The notes under the pieces: generated by a model | Databases searched by the model: none | What the model was told of the DNA's origin: nothing | The model's input: only the letters and a program-made list of their open reading frames with translations | Position numbers and translations under genes: made by a program | Shown: positions 11,716 through 25,200 of the stretch, one piece after another | How positions within the stretch are numbered: position 1 is the first letter of the stretch | Layout of the letters: every line of letters starts with the position of its first letter | NCBI RefSeq assembly: GCF_003672135.1 | Contig: NC_039506.1 | Location: 8,866,001 to 8,930,000 of the forward strand | DNA: 64,000 nt | Direction of reading: 5' to 3' | Source of the DNA: Ooceraea biroi | Lineage: Eukaryota; Arthropoda; Insecta; Hymenoptera; Formicidae

Positions 11716-14692
11716 TTTCTGCAAAATTAAAACAGCAATTCAGTGATAGTATATAAAATGGTAATATAAAACGTTAACGTATTTGTTCCTTTAATTTGTA
11801 TATCACATTATGCCATCATTTTTATATTTTTATTTGATAATTAAAATTACAATTTATTAATTAAAATTTTTTTATTAATCCATGTTACAAAAAGTTAAAT
11901 TTAAATTGGCAAGAACCGGTACTAATAGATCCGCACGTAGCTACGCGCGGAAAGGTCAAAAAGGTCATCCGATGCTGAAGACGTGCATGTCCGCGAAACT
12001 TTCTCGTCATCGCCAATTGAAAGAATTCCCTTCTAATAACAATTGGCTTTCCTCGTTCGTTTAATTAAATTCGTTCTGCGGGCGTTAACACACGAGTTCA
12101 AGAACCTCGTTAATAATATCGACTCTGCACGCGCACTTGCATCTTTTTATAGAAGGAATCGTGCCGCGCTGGCAAACGCCGTTCAAGTGATGCGGTTGCA
12201 ACCGCCTCGTGCCTCTCGCTTGCTGCATTTGCGCGGATGCAACAAGTGCACGCGATTGTCAGATGGTAGTAGCGCTAGAATCATCTCGAGTACGTGTACC
12301 TCTCCTCGAGACATCGGGGTGTTTGCGCTTGGAGCAGGTGCGAACGTGCGAACTGCACTGTAAGACGGAAAATCGCGAGAGTGCATTGGGTACGTTGAAA
12401 TTTAATTATGGATCAGTTCCCGGAGATCGCGTATTACTCATTAATCAGAGATCGCCGATGGCGCTTGACCGGCGAGATATAAGATCGACTCGCACGAGTA
12501 GAACGTCCAGTATTATTAAACTCGTTACACTTTGTATGGGAGGGCAGAGAACGATAAATTGCGTTACCGGTAACGGTACGCACTGCGGTAACACACACGA
12601 TAATATAACGTGGATATATGTGCTCTACCGACGCGCGTTTTATCGCAGATAATGAGCGCCGGCTGTGATAGCGAGCTGCTATAATCAAACGAGGCAAGCA
12701 TCACGAGGAACTCTAATTATTACGTGGCAAATAGTTTTAAAGACTAGCGAATTAGCAGTTCTGCATGACCGACTCTGGCAGGAACAATTTGCCAAAGTCA
12801 GTTCTTCAGGAAGCGATCACAGATTCATTCGAGTGTCACAAATGATGAAACTGATTATGGGATTAGTATCGAGTATCGTTACGCTTATTGCAGCAATTAA
12901 TTCGGCCGTTCTGATCGCGTAATGATCGAAGATGATTTTAAATAGATTGTACGAGGAGGAGTTTGAACTCTGACCTTGTTAAGTACTTCCACGACAGAAC
13001 TATTCTTCGACACTGCCGATCACAGACTGAGCGAGTTGTAGTCGGCTCACCGCTATTCTACTGACTGGACTGACAGTTCAGAGGACTGGATTTACTAAGG
13101 TGACCTTGCCCCCACTTTTCAGACCTTTTAAAAGGAACGGGGTCATAAAGTAAGCGAGATCTCGATGGTTAGCGAGCTCTGCCAATCTAGAGATCAGAAT
13201 TATGGCCCTTACGAATATATTTCTTTCTTTTAAGTTTTTATAAAATGTGAATTTCGATGCGGGCATCGCAGTGAGCGCAAATATCACGTAATGTGTTTTC
13301 ACAGAAGGAAACGTCACGTTGCGCACGCGTAAAATGACGCAATGCTACGGCCAACGGAACGGTCTTTGCCATCGATCCAGCGCGAAGAGACTTTCTTCTC
13401 TTGTATCTTTTGGAGATCCACCAATTGTGAGATATTGAAAGAATGTCGAAGAGTGGGACAGATATTTCTGGAGCGACATTCAAGAGCAGTAATTCTCGTG
13501 TTTTATAATGCTGAAACTTTTTGACGACCATCGGAAACATATCTCTTTCAACATCATCGACAGTCGAGAACATCTAAATTAGTATATTTTCGATATGTGT
13601 ACAAAAGCACTATTTATAACATAACATCAACATTTGTATATTAACTTTTCTGCATGAGAAAATAATATTTAAAAGTAAATTTAATGACAAAAAAAGATTA
13701 ATTAATTTATAAAATTTAAAGATTTGGAAGAATTCCAATTTTTTCAGGACTAAAGAAATATTAAAATACATCATGAGTATTATCATCGAAATATAATATA
13801 ACAAGCATTTTGTGAGAATCTATAAATAACATGTAACTGATACCCAACATGATTGATAACGCGATTGATAAGATACGTGACAATATTCGACGTGAATAAT
13901 GTGAGTCTACAGGTCTACAGGAGATAAATTAGATTATCGATATATGATATATCGATTTTGTCAAAATAGTAGTCAAAATGATAATTGCCATCGGCACAGC
14001 TAGTGAAGATGAGTCAGATTGCGCGCAACTAGTCGCGCTCTGATGCAACTTCTTCACGTGCTTGCAACGCGTGTAACATTAACGGTGCTACGTGACAAAG
14101 ATCACCGATTCTCTCTTTCAAGTTTGTGTGATGCACATTTCGAGCCTTTTTTTCTTACAACTTATTGTGTGTCCCCCTTTCTCTCCGTTCACCGATACCT
14201 GTTCCTCACCTGAAAACAGCTGCAGCTGACGTGAGCAGATGCACGTATCTGTTCTTCATCCAGTTTTACTTTTACTTTTACCAATCTTGCTTTTATGCAA
14301 AGTGCAATATCGAATCATGTGATGTGTATTTGTGTTTTAAGCTTAAAATGTATTTTAATAAATAGACTGTGTTTTGACCTTATATAGAAAGTTATTTTTA
14401 TACAGAAGCTTATTTTTATTACGATCAATATGTATAAGTATGTTTAATACTGCAATATTGCATGTAAAGTACTCCTGTTTTTATTTATACATCTTTTTTA
14501 TTTCTATTTAAGTTGGTAATTATTATTATTTGGAACCGAAATACATTTATTTAAAAAGACAGAGAACTGGTAATGTTAAAGTTAATTTTAAGGAGACTTT
14601 TTAATACAGTTTTAATTAGGGACACAGAATGCCATTATATGACGATAACGTAATCATCAACTTTGAGAAAGAATGTCTTGCTATAATTTTAA

Positions 14693-14977
14693 TTGCAAGC
14701 TGTAAATGCTACTTTCTCAGAAGCCGTATTCCGAGAAGGTCCTTCCTGCAACAATCGTCCACCAATCTGCGTCCAATTACCGAACGCAGCAACGCAGACA
14801 TTCCGCTACGAGTTGGACACGCAAAAACCTGATGAATTGCATGTCTTGTTTCTTCGGCAGTGGCCAGGAGGTCAAAACGGCCGGCTCGTAGCCGGCAGTG
14901 TCGTTCAGCAATATGGCATGCACCTATATGAAGATGGCACACATAATTATAAAGCCGAAGAGTGGACGCGAAATTAG
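14693..14977 (+). other. Unrecognised protein-like ORF
   Basis: About 94 codons with ordinary amino-acid composition, unlike the Arg-rich chance ORFs elsewhere. It contains segments such as PPICVQLPNAATQTFRYELD and FLRQWPGGQNGRLVAGSVV. There is no ATG at its left edge (the ORF opens at TTG after TAA codons), but two possible splice acceptors (TTGCAAG and TTTCTCAG) lie just inside it, so it could be a last exon ending at the TAG near 14977. I do not recognise the family. Its gene, if any, has no other exon that I can see. It may equally be a chance ORF or a remnant. Confidence 0.25.
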
Positions 14978-17900
14978 CATAAACGTATATAAACGTACAC
15001 ATACCGGAGGCAATCGGGTGTGCATACGGTAAAGCAACGTGGTCCTCTTTGCCTCGTCCGCGCGTGCACGTTACGTTTATCGCTTCTACGAAGCGAGTAA
15101 CCCGTTCGTTGTCACTGCCATCCTGGAGTTCTGCCTTCGACGAGGAAAACGACTGCAGGACTTAGAGACACTGACATTAAGCGTGTCAAATGACTTAGGT
15201 CTCTTGCATCATTTTAACGGACGCGTGGACATCTGCCGTTTGTGCGTTTCTACGACGAATTTAGAAGCGATGGATATCTCACAACTGGTCATCTTTCCGT
15301 TTCAGGCGCGAACTGTCGCGTGACGATCACTTTAACTCGAGTTTAGAATTATTCCGTCATTTCAGTTGTTGTAGCGACGATATGACTGATAGGTAATTTG
15401 TCTCTCGTTGCTTTGGATGTTGCTTGAATGATTGTTTGATTTATTTATATATAAAAATGATGATTTAATGAGTTTATTAAATTGTTTGCGAGATTTAGTT
15501 TGAATAATGTTGAAGAGAAATTGATACGTTATTATTAATAAAATAGCTAGATCAAGAATTACGCGCGAGTCCAATTCTAATCTTGGAATATTACAGTTTA
15601 GCGAGGTCATACATTTACAGTTAACTCTCGACATTCTCGTTCTGCTACTAGTCTTGCACTCGCGATATTCTCGCGTATATATGTTTTGAACATTTCAAAC
15701 CGCAGATTAATAAAATCAGACAGACCATCAACGTTACTAAGTAAAAAGTATAAAATCCTGTTATATTGCATGATTACTCCAGAATACGTTCCAGAGCAGC
15801 TTTTTGCCACTGAAATTTTGCGGGGATCAGTGACCCATGGACTGTCTCAGCTGTTAGCATTTCCTGTTAGCGCAACATTTGCATGAATCCGCATACACAC
15901 ACACGCGCATCTCTCAATCTTGACCGCCTAATGATCCACGTTAATCTGCAATGCCAGAGCACAAATGATGTTCCCCAAAATGTAACCGTCCTGCGAGTTA
16001 CATACAAAATAATTATCTTTTAAGATATACGGAAAGAAATGCATTGCGATGTCCCGCGATTTCCATAAACAATGTGCTTGCGCGCCTTGACTGACGAAAT
16101 CGCGCCGAGAAAAGCAGGTTTTTGGAGGCTCCCGAGTGGTGACGAACGAAAGAAGGGGGGGATGGGGAGAGGGACAGACCGGCTCCTCGTAATAGAGCAA
16201 TTTAATAAATTGTGGGGAGCGGCAATTAGGACGGTGTTAGGGATCAGCAACGAGACCTTGATATGGTAATTACGGCGGAATAATGCATGTGCATTCGTTA
16301 GCGGCCGCCGTGTAGCGTGTGCGCGCACGCATTCGGCGCGGATCCGCTACGTTTGCACGCGGAATGCCCCGGCCTTTTTTTCGCAACGTGATTGTAAATT
16401 ATAGCTCGTAAGGAAGAAACGGCTTGCGGGAAACCGCTCGCGGACACGAGCGCACGTATTAGCCATTGCTCAAGTTGTCTGTTACGTTGAAGGGAATTCG
16501 TTAAGTTGTCCGAAACTTCGCGCCGGCGATCATTTTGCCGGCCCAGCACGATTCGAAGCGGATCAAAAAACGCGCGATGCGGTTGCGACCGAGCGCGTAA
16601 TTTTGCGTAAGATTGCGTGAGGACTCCCGATATTTCCGCAAGTAACGTTGTCAGCGTTTTTGTTAAACTCTCGCGCTCAACTTGCGTTATGAGATTGAGA
16701 CTCTGAATACAGGATACATATGCAGTGTATGTTTTAGATTAAGTTAATAACATATCATTAGAGATTCAAAGGAAGTGAAGGATCCGTCATACTAATGACG
16801 TAAACAGCTAGACATGAAGAAATAGACGCGCTAGTTTCTTTAGTTTTCTTTAGTTGCAAAGACGAAGAAAATTCTGAATATCTTTAAATTTTATAATGAT
16901 TAAAATGGATGTATAAGTAAAATAGATATAAAACTGCGATCCTTTTAATAAGAAATGTCAAGAGACATCTTGTTTAATTTCTGCTCCTTCAGAAAAATCT
17001 AGTCTTTCATTGATCATTCAGTAATGATGTAAAATTCATATTACAAAATTTTATCACGTTCAGTTACGAAAACATATTTAATATTATAGTTACAAGGATC
17101 GTCGACGTCGAAACCTGAAATGTTACGACAGACTATCAGGAACTTTGAAAGCACCGATAATTTCGGCCGCGAGGAACTTACGACATAATTACGGGCATGC
17201 AGATCCGCTTTTGCGTGATAATGCAAATTCTCCGAAGCGGCGTTTCTGCCGATGCACGAAATTGCATCTGATGGTCGTCTGCAGCCGCATTCCCATATCC
17301 GATACCGCGGGTGGTCGTCGGGCGTTAAAAGCACGTTCACGCGTGCGAGCAATGAAGAAGATCAAAGAAAAAGAATCCGGTAGAGAAAAAGAGAAAAGGA
17401 GACGAAGAGGAAGGAGAGAGAGTGAGCGAGTCGCAAAATAAGTGATTCCTCGTAACTATAAATAAATGGCGAACCTGCCGGACTGCTCGGTTTGTCAGTA
17501 AATCTCAAATCGGAGCATAATCGTCGGAGCAATCTCGAATCTGCCGCGGATCAAAGCGAGCTTCCCCGCTGTATTCGCGCTCTTCGCCGGTTCTTTCTCA
17601 ACGAAACTCACCGTGGCTTTACCGTCAACGGTAAGGTAGAATCTATCCGCTCTCCTCGGTAATCCAGGATCCTGTTATAAATCAGACCTCAGCGTCGAGA
17701 TGCAAACTGGTTTCGTAGAAATTATCTAGCCGCCTTGCTATATGTGTTAGAAATATTATCCCTACTCTTCCTTCTTAATACCGTGACCCGGAACCAGAGC
17801 GATGCTTATCGCGAAAAATCTCTTTTCCGAGACATGACCGTTCTGGAAACGTTGTTACAATAAAACTGAAAATGCCTGATTGGTACTGGTGCTTGGTTTT

Positions 17901-19152
17901 GAGAAGAATGTTGAATAACGGTATTTACGTGTTACGATATTTATTTCCGCTTCGTTAGTCACAATATCGTATTGTAGTGTGCACGCAGTTCTGTTAGATC
18001 ATACTAAAAAGCCTATGTGCAGTCTACCGTTGATCAGTGGATAAACTTTGAAATGAAACGGAGTTTCCATTGCGTGATCACGTATCGTATTAAGAGATTG
18101 CAATCATGTTCAAATCGCGTACGCATTTTTACGTTTCCATTGCAGCCAGGCTAAATTACATCTACGAGCTCGTATGTTGCTTTCGATTAAGATGCGCGTC
18201 TTTCGCCATAAAGAAGAATGCACTTGCGGAAACATGAAATTTATTGATTGGCATCGTTTATAAACTTGAGAAACGTCGTAGAATAATTCCATAATTAGTA
18301 ATTTCACAGCGCTTAATTGTTTGCGTTAACTTCTGCAGCCAACGTTTACGTTATGTCAATTTTTAATCATTAATCTTGTCATCTGAATTACTGTTTCCTC
18401 GTTGAAAAGTTTACTGATAGAGAGATCCGTGAAAAGCGTGCACGAGTATAAAAATCAGTTTCAAACATTTAACCGGTAGTGATTTCGCACAATCAATCTT
18501 TCCGCGATGATTAATCGACTGTAAGAGTAACGCAATCGACGGCTATTAATTACAATCAATGATACATTGCACATTGATTAATAGATCAATAGAGCTTAAT
18601 CCCGTGCATTTGGAGAGAATATCCATTCCTCAAAATCATGTTGGAATACTATTATATCTAGACATGTACATGCATCAATTTTGTGTCGACATATCGATAT
18701 ATCTCTAATGCAAAAAAAATTATTAATATATGTAAAATTTTAGCAATCTTCTCTTCTTTGGATCCGATTACGCGCATTTGACAGATTTATAAACAATTAT
18801 CAAAAATTTTTAATTATCTAATATACCTTCGATTGTATGTTCGTTCCTTTTCCGGCAGATGCCAGGAATATTCAGTATTTTTTGAAGCAAGTGAAACGAG
18901 ACGCTACGAGATGTAACTTTGAGAGGATACTAAATAGTAGTATACTGAATAAGTAAGATATAAATAAGACGCGCAACGCGATACTAATCTTCACCTAATT
19001 ATATTTAAATAATTTATTTATATTTGTTCTCTTTCAAAGAGATGTGTTTTATTATTGAATTATCACAAAAAACATCATAATTTATCAAGAAAAAAAGCAT
19101 ATTGAAGGGGGATGAATAAAGAATAACATAGAAAATACGATCAGTATACTTT

Positions 19153-19188
19153 AATGAAAGAAGAAAAAGAAAGAGAGAAAGAGAGAAT
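19153..19188. repeat. GA-rich simple repeat
   Basis: Purine-only run of GAAA, GAGA and AAGA units. Low-complexity sequence, probably a degenerate microsatellite. Confidence 0.6.
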
Positions 19189-20376
19189 GCACGGCGAAAG
19201 TTCTCCAGCGACGAACTCGCGAAAGAAGAAAGGAAGATCGAAGAAGGGCCGTGCCCGTTGATTAGCGGATATCTTAATTACTGATTGGCCGTGCGGACTA
19301 ATTAAATCGTAACTCAATCAGGACCCCGACCTGCCCTCCCCCCGCGCCTCGGTGATTTTACGAGCATGTACCCGCGCGATTCCTCGCATACATGTGTGCG
19401 TTACGTTGCTGACGGGGTACAGATGGCTTTAAGGTTTGAGTAATGCGCTTCTCCAACCACCCCTGGCTCTACCCCTTTGCTCTTCCTCCGATCTTTCTGG
19501 CGCGGCAATGTCTCTCTTTTTTACTTCACCATCTCTCTTTGCACGCCTTTCTTTTTTCCTTGACGATGACTTTCTCGGTGCTTCGACTTCTCGGGGGCAT
19601 TTTATTCGCTCGGAATAAAAAGTATGAATAATTAGTAGTACCTACCGCCGCGTCCCCCGTTCTGTTGAACGATGTCCCCCGGATCCTCCCACTTTTCGTT
19701 CGTATAAACCACCCGGGGTATGAATTTTCAATGGCAAATCGCGCAGATGCGTTCTCGAACTGGTGCTCGAGCACATCATTCACCCCCTTGCGTGATGCGG
19801 GACTCGCGAATTCCGTAGGGCAAGCATCAGGACCCGTATTCTCGTCCCGTGGGCTTAACGTGTTTAAACGTGACAAAGTGGATTCTTATTTTATATTTAC
19901 ATGCGAATGCGATCTTCCATATAAAAGTATATCTTCAGTATAATTATCGCCAACCATGCGGGTAAAGGATGTGAATTCTAAATGTAAGAAGCTAATAAAT
20001 TAGATTAAATTTTATCTCTTTTTTATGCACTTAACTTGTGAGTCAATTATACCTATAATTATGGAATAAAGATTGCTCCATTGGTCATCGAGTCCATTAC
20101 AACTTAAGAAATGATTAGGTACGTAGAATAATAAAAAGATTATATAATATATTTCTGAGAATAATCTCTTTTTTTGCGTATACATAGTATAAAACATGTT
20201 AGAAAAAATCCCTTATGTGAAAACAATAAGCAATGAATTAGAATGAAATTTGTGTGGAGAATGTGTATTATAATTACTCCTGAAACACAAACAAGTTCTG
20301 GTCAAAAAACGAATACTGGACAATTTAAAATTAATTAATAAAAGTATTTTAAAATCAATTACCTGTATTAGCAGAA

Positions 20377-20634
20377 TTATAGTACTGGTCGGCATATTCC
20401 ATGTCTATTTGGTCGTTGATTTTCCGGACATTTCTCCTGTCTGTCCGGTACACGTACAATATAAGCCGGCACAATGGGAACAGAAAAATTATAGTTGCCC
20501 CAAGAAGATTTGTTGTGATGATGTTGTGATAAAGATGATGTTGGAAGCTCTTCAATTTGTTGACAAGTTATTAATGGCAATATAACCATTGCCAACGCGG
20601 TTACAGACAATATTCTTATGAAGAAATTTTTCAT
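20377..20634 (-). CDS. Small secreted two-cysteine peptide, secapin-like
   Basis: A single-exon ORF of 85 residues with a true ATG at 20634. Residues 1-24 form a clear signal peptide: MKNFF, a hydrophobic core, then a cut near ITC-QQ. A polar spacer rich in Ser, His and Asn follows. The last ~28 residues carry Tyr-Ile-Val-x-Val-Pro, then Cys-Pro, eleven residues between the two cysteines, and Cys-Arg-Pro-Val near the C-terminus. The layout (signal, propart, short basic C-terminal loop closed by one disulfide, with YIxxVP before and CRxx after) matches the hymenopteran venom peptide secapin, reported in bees as a protease-inhibitor and antimicrobial-type peptide. A TATA box lies about 155 bases upstream. 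A third in-chain cysteine falls at the signal cleavage site. The secreted nature is well supported; the family name rests on pattern memory only. Alternatives are another host-defence peptide or a neuropeptide-like precursor. Confidence 0.6.
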   Translation of the reverse strand: MKNFFIRILSVTALAMVILPLITCQQIEELPTSSLSQHHHNKSSWGNYNFSVPIVPAYIVRVPDRQEKCPENQRPNRHGICRPVL

Positions 20635-20788
20635 TTTTAATATAAATATTATATTTGTAATAAATTTCAGCAGGTTAACAGCAAATTGGTACTGTATCTT
20701 TACAGTGATCAGAAATTGATGAAAGTACTGACGTGAACTCTTGGTATCTAAAGCTTCTTACATTCTGTCAGGTTTCTCTCCGTATCCG

Positions 20789-20797
20789 CTATTTATA
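20789..20797 (-). promoter_or_regulatory. TATA box for the secapin-like gene
   Basis: On the minus strand this reads TATAAATAG, a consensus TATA box. Transcription would begin about 30 bases downstream, near 20760, giving a 5' UTR of roughly 125 bases before the ATG at 20634. A TCAGT initiator-type word occurs downstream at about 20733. A TATA promoter suits a highly expressed, tissue-restricted secreted peptide gene. Confidence 0.5.
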
Positions 20798-22200
20798 TTA
20801 ATCTCCAGATGATTGCGCAACGTAATTTTACTGCTACTTCAAACAACTCACAAATGTGTGTATTTTGTGATATGTAGAAAGAACGAAATCGAAGAAAGAC
20901 GTTGTCCTTGAAGAATCTCATATCGTTAATATTTAATACGAATTACGTTAATTGCTTAAAGTGAAAGATACGTATGGTTAAAATTTTATTAAAAAATCAT
21001 GCAATAACAATCTTACTAAGAAGTAAGAATTTTAACAAGAAAGAACAATTTTAACTAATTTTTTATATCTGCAAATAGAAAACAAAATTTAAAGTATATT
21101 TCAATTTTGATTTTCGATATTCTCTCTTTATAACATAAAGGAATATAAAAGAATAAAATAAAATAGAATACGTACATATTATGATCGATTTGTTAACCAA
21201 TGAGATTGGCGTATCTACAAATCGTCTCTCATTTATCAATTATATACAATCATTCCTACATGATTACGTAAACCGCTCACCACAATTCATCACTTATACT
21301 CTTCAAGCACTTATAAAGCCAATCGTAAAAGATGCGTAATCGAGGCTAATTTCCATAAAGAGATACGAGAGATTTTAATGTTCGCAGAAAAGACAGCGTT
21401 TAGACTATTAGAAAAGACATTTAAAAGAAGAGACGTAAAAAAACTCTTTTAGATGAAATATTTTTTCGTCAACTAATATACTTGATCTCTCATGTATATT
21501 GAAATTATTTTGATTGATATTTGAATAGTAACATCGAAGGACAAACGAACATTTTAATTAATGTCGATGATGGCAGAGATGAAAAGAGTATCATCAGTAT
21601 ACGTAAATTTTATAACAAATTAGTGTATCACTTACTGCTAGAGACACGCGATATCATCTCTCTTGATATTTATAATAGCAGCCGTTTTATCATCACGATC
21701 GCCTTTAGCAAGATGTTAACTGCTTCACATATGTAGACCAATTAATTATAAGTAGTCTGCATTAATCTTTGCAGATTGGGGCCGAAATCCTCAGAGTACG
21801 CCCTGCAATTTATAATACTCCCTATTCATCAGATCACGCAATAAAAGCACGCTTATTATATGTCTTATAAAACAAACGCGAGTTTCTCTTTTTAACTCTC
21901 GGACAGGAGGAGATAAGGTCTTTTGTCACGGGCGCATTGTGTTGTCTGATGTTCTGGCGAAATTCCTCGACCGCAAACAAGTACATTAAGCGATACGTCC
22001 ATAATTTCGTCTGATTCAAATTATGCATAATTAACAAATTCAGTAAATACGTGTAAATTGTCAGTTTTTACTTTCTTTAGACATAAAACATAAGTAATAC
22101 AATTAACGTATTTAATTGTCAAAAATATTTTTTAATATTTGAAATTAGAATTAAATACAGTTGTTATATATAAAATCAGATTCTTGAATATGCGTCGTTT
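20798..22200. other. AT-rich spacer between secapin-like gene and LDH gene C
   Basis: I see no gene here. It contains the 3' UTR of gene C on the minus strand; ATTAAA-type signals occur within the first 150 bases past the stop, but none is a clear AATAAA. ORFs are short and AT-driven. Confidence 0.45.
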
Positions 22201-25200
22201 TCATTCAATCTTGTCAAGGATCGTTTTTTGTGTTTCGTAGATTCTTTGGGAAGACACTGTCATCAACTCCTGCTCCTTGGGTGTATACGACAAACGAATG
22301 TATGACTCCACACCGTTTCTTCCTACTATACACGGTAGTGACATAAATATATCTTTCTCCTGACCATGTTGGCAACCCTAGAATATATTCTATTATTTTT
22401 AACAAAGAAAGAAAAACACTTCTTATTAAAATAATTTTAGGTCAGATTTGCAAAAGTTATTTTACTTAACAAATTAATTCAGGTAATATGTTTACGTGTT
22501 ATCTATCTAGATTTCATCTTGTATTATTCAATATTTAAGTATTTACATTATAACTAGAATAGAAGCAAGATTTCCACGATTATTTTATTACGAAACAGTG
22601 TATAATCGACTTAAGCAAAAGTTTAATAATTTTAATAAGAGTTTTTCGCAAACCTTTACGTATGTGGAAACTGTGAAACAGGCGCAAGTGTTGCGTACGA
22701 CAGCATCGACAATTTCGCCAGCGCAGATGCCAACTGCCCAGCTGTGATAACCTTTTTTGGTGATTAATTCATTGTCGGTATTGATAACTTTTGTATGTAA
22801 ATTTTCCCAGGATTCTGGATCCGTTTCCGTGCCGATGTCTTTATTTATTTCCTTTAAAGGCATGCCCATTACCGCAACAGCGGACCAAACTGGCACTAGC
22901 GTGAAAATCAAACAAACAGGAGCATAACATGTGTAAAATGCATAAAACGAGAATTTATGATTTATTGTATTCTGACGTTAATTACCCGAAGCCGGTCCGC
23001 TCTCGCCGATAATTAACGCTTGAACTGCGCTTGTCGAAATGCCAAGTTTCTGAGCGATGAAATACTGAAATCTACAACTGTCCAGAAATGTTCCCAATCC
23101 TATAACACGATTGGATGAGAATCCCGACAGTTTCATAGCGACGTAGGACATGACGTCGACTAGATAAGAAAATTGGAAAATCATTCAAGTATCATATTTA
23201 TATGATGTTTATAGTATGTGTACAACGTTCAATGGAAAACCATGCCGCCTTGTCAATTACAACGTCAAAAGTTGCAAGGCATCTCGTAGATGTAAAACGG
23301 CAAAAAAGTAACATATAAAGTAACATATAAAAAAAATGATCAACACGTGTAATTACCGCTGGTCAAGCGTATTCAATACCAATTTACCAGAAAAACCGAC
23401 GACGCTACATGCGCGCAACTTCCGGTAGTTAAATATGATAACAAGATGTACCTGGCTTTGAAAGAATGAGAAGAACGCTGCACGGCGCGTACTTGCAGAC
23501 GTTCGGAATGATATCCTTGAAAATTTTCAGATTATGCTCCAGATAATCAGCCGGTTCCTGATCCTCATCAGACTGGCTTCCAACTGTGATCACGCATATC
23601 GCGGCATTTCTGGCACAAACGTAATCTATCGAGATGTAATATACCTCAAGTGATACATTGCTCAATAATCGTAAAATAATCAAATTTTAAACATGTAAAT
23701 CTTTCTTCTCTTCATAATTGTGTCCAATACAAATTCTATGTAAATCCTAGTACGATAACATATACAATAACTGACGTAATAACGTTCACGAATTTGAGAA
23801 ACCTCCAACGGAAAAATATATATATAGACAGACAATACATTTCTTTATAAAAAAATGAAAAATTTACTCTCGAAAGTCGCTTTTACTCATAAAAGATTAA
23901 ATTGTTTCTTGGCTTTCACATCACTGTCGTCATCGTCATTTATTACCAATCGCTAATTGGATCGTGAACATGCACATGACACGTCACGCGGTGCCGAGCG
24001 AAAGCATGCAATTTATCTTAATTTCATTAGCGTCTCGAGATGTCTTAATGTAGGCAATAACGCTCACGTACGTCACCTCCAGCGATCTTATCATCGATCG
24101 CAATTTACTTATCCGAACATTAAAGCACGGTTGTTTCGAAATAATTGCTCGTTACTCAGCAGACAGTACAAATGACAGTCTCGCCAATTTTTCTTCCCCT
24201 TCTCTTCTCCCCGATCGAGCCTCACCTTTGGTACCAATAATCTTCGGATTGCCAAGATACGCCGCCGCGTGGCTGATGTCTTCTGCTTCCGCCTTGGCGA
24301 GGTCCTCGTTCACGTCTATGAGGACGAGTTCAGAAGCGAGGCGCTGCGAAATACCACAGGGGGATGAACGGATAGAGAAGAGGGTGGCAGACAGAGATGG
24401 TAAAGAGTAATTAGTGGTAACCGGTCGTTGCCCGGCGGGCAACGTTACTGCGCGGTTGGAATCATTGCGCAACGGGTATCCAAACCCCCCCTCGTCCAGG
24501 AATCGCATTAAGACACACAAACGAGCATGCATTCAATCGCGCCGTTCGCAAAATCCCCCTAATGCGAGGGGTCGTTAAGATCCCGAACGTATTTATCGGA
24601 GGAACGGCGTCGAAACGGCGTGCCGGGAGAAGATCCGCTTTGTCATCAGCTTCGCCGCCTCTTGCTTTGTCGTTGCTGTACCGTGCATCCGGTGACACAA
24701 GCGACACGTCTTACGCGGGACGATAACTCACTCATGAATAATTATGGGACCGATGCGGCTTCTTCTCGCACGGTTTCCCCCGGGTTGCCACCTTCCGTCC
24801 CTCCGGCAACTGCAGTCGCTGCCGTCGTCGCAGGATTTGTGACCGTGGTCCCCTGCGACCACATTCGTTATGGAATGTCAAACCACCATGAAGAATACTT
24901 CCACGACCCCGTGTCCACACGTGCTTCATTTTTCTCTCGCAATCATGGTTTCCTCGTGAACTCATTCTATTTGTCCTTCCTGTGAACTTTTTTATCTCCA
25001 TCGATACGTGTTACGTTACGTATACGTACGACCGAAAGGTGGTGGAGCAGAAGGGGAGGAATATCGTACAGGTAACATTATATAACTCACGCCGAATATG
25101 TAGCAACTGGCGCGGCAAACGAGGGCGGTAAGAAACCGCCGGTAATCTATATTCGGTTTTGAGCGACGGACCATTAGGCTTCGACTGGTCCCGAAGACTA

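Larger units (their letters stand above)
11719..20376. other. Interval without a supported LDH gene; 5' leader of gene B presumably starts inside
   Basis: No gene is recognised apart from one weak protein-like ORF (14693-14977, listed separately). The untranslated first exon of gene B should lie here. Two TCAGT initiator-like words on the minus strand (13069-13073 and 13060-13064) are followed closely by a GTGAG donor-like site, but this is only a guess. The remainder is AT-rich DNA, a GA-rich stretch at about 19153-19188, and GC-rich patches at 16300-16560 and 19320-19420. Confidence 0.45.

Noticed and set aside
19526..19876. A 116-codon minus-strand ORF
   Set aside because: It begins at a non-ATG codon, overlaps opposed ORFs and has no recognisable motif.
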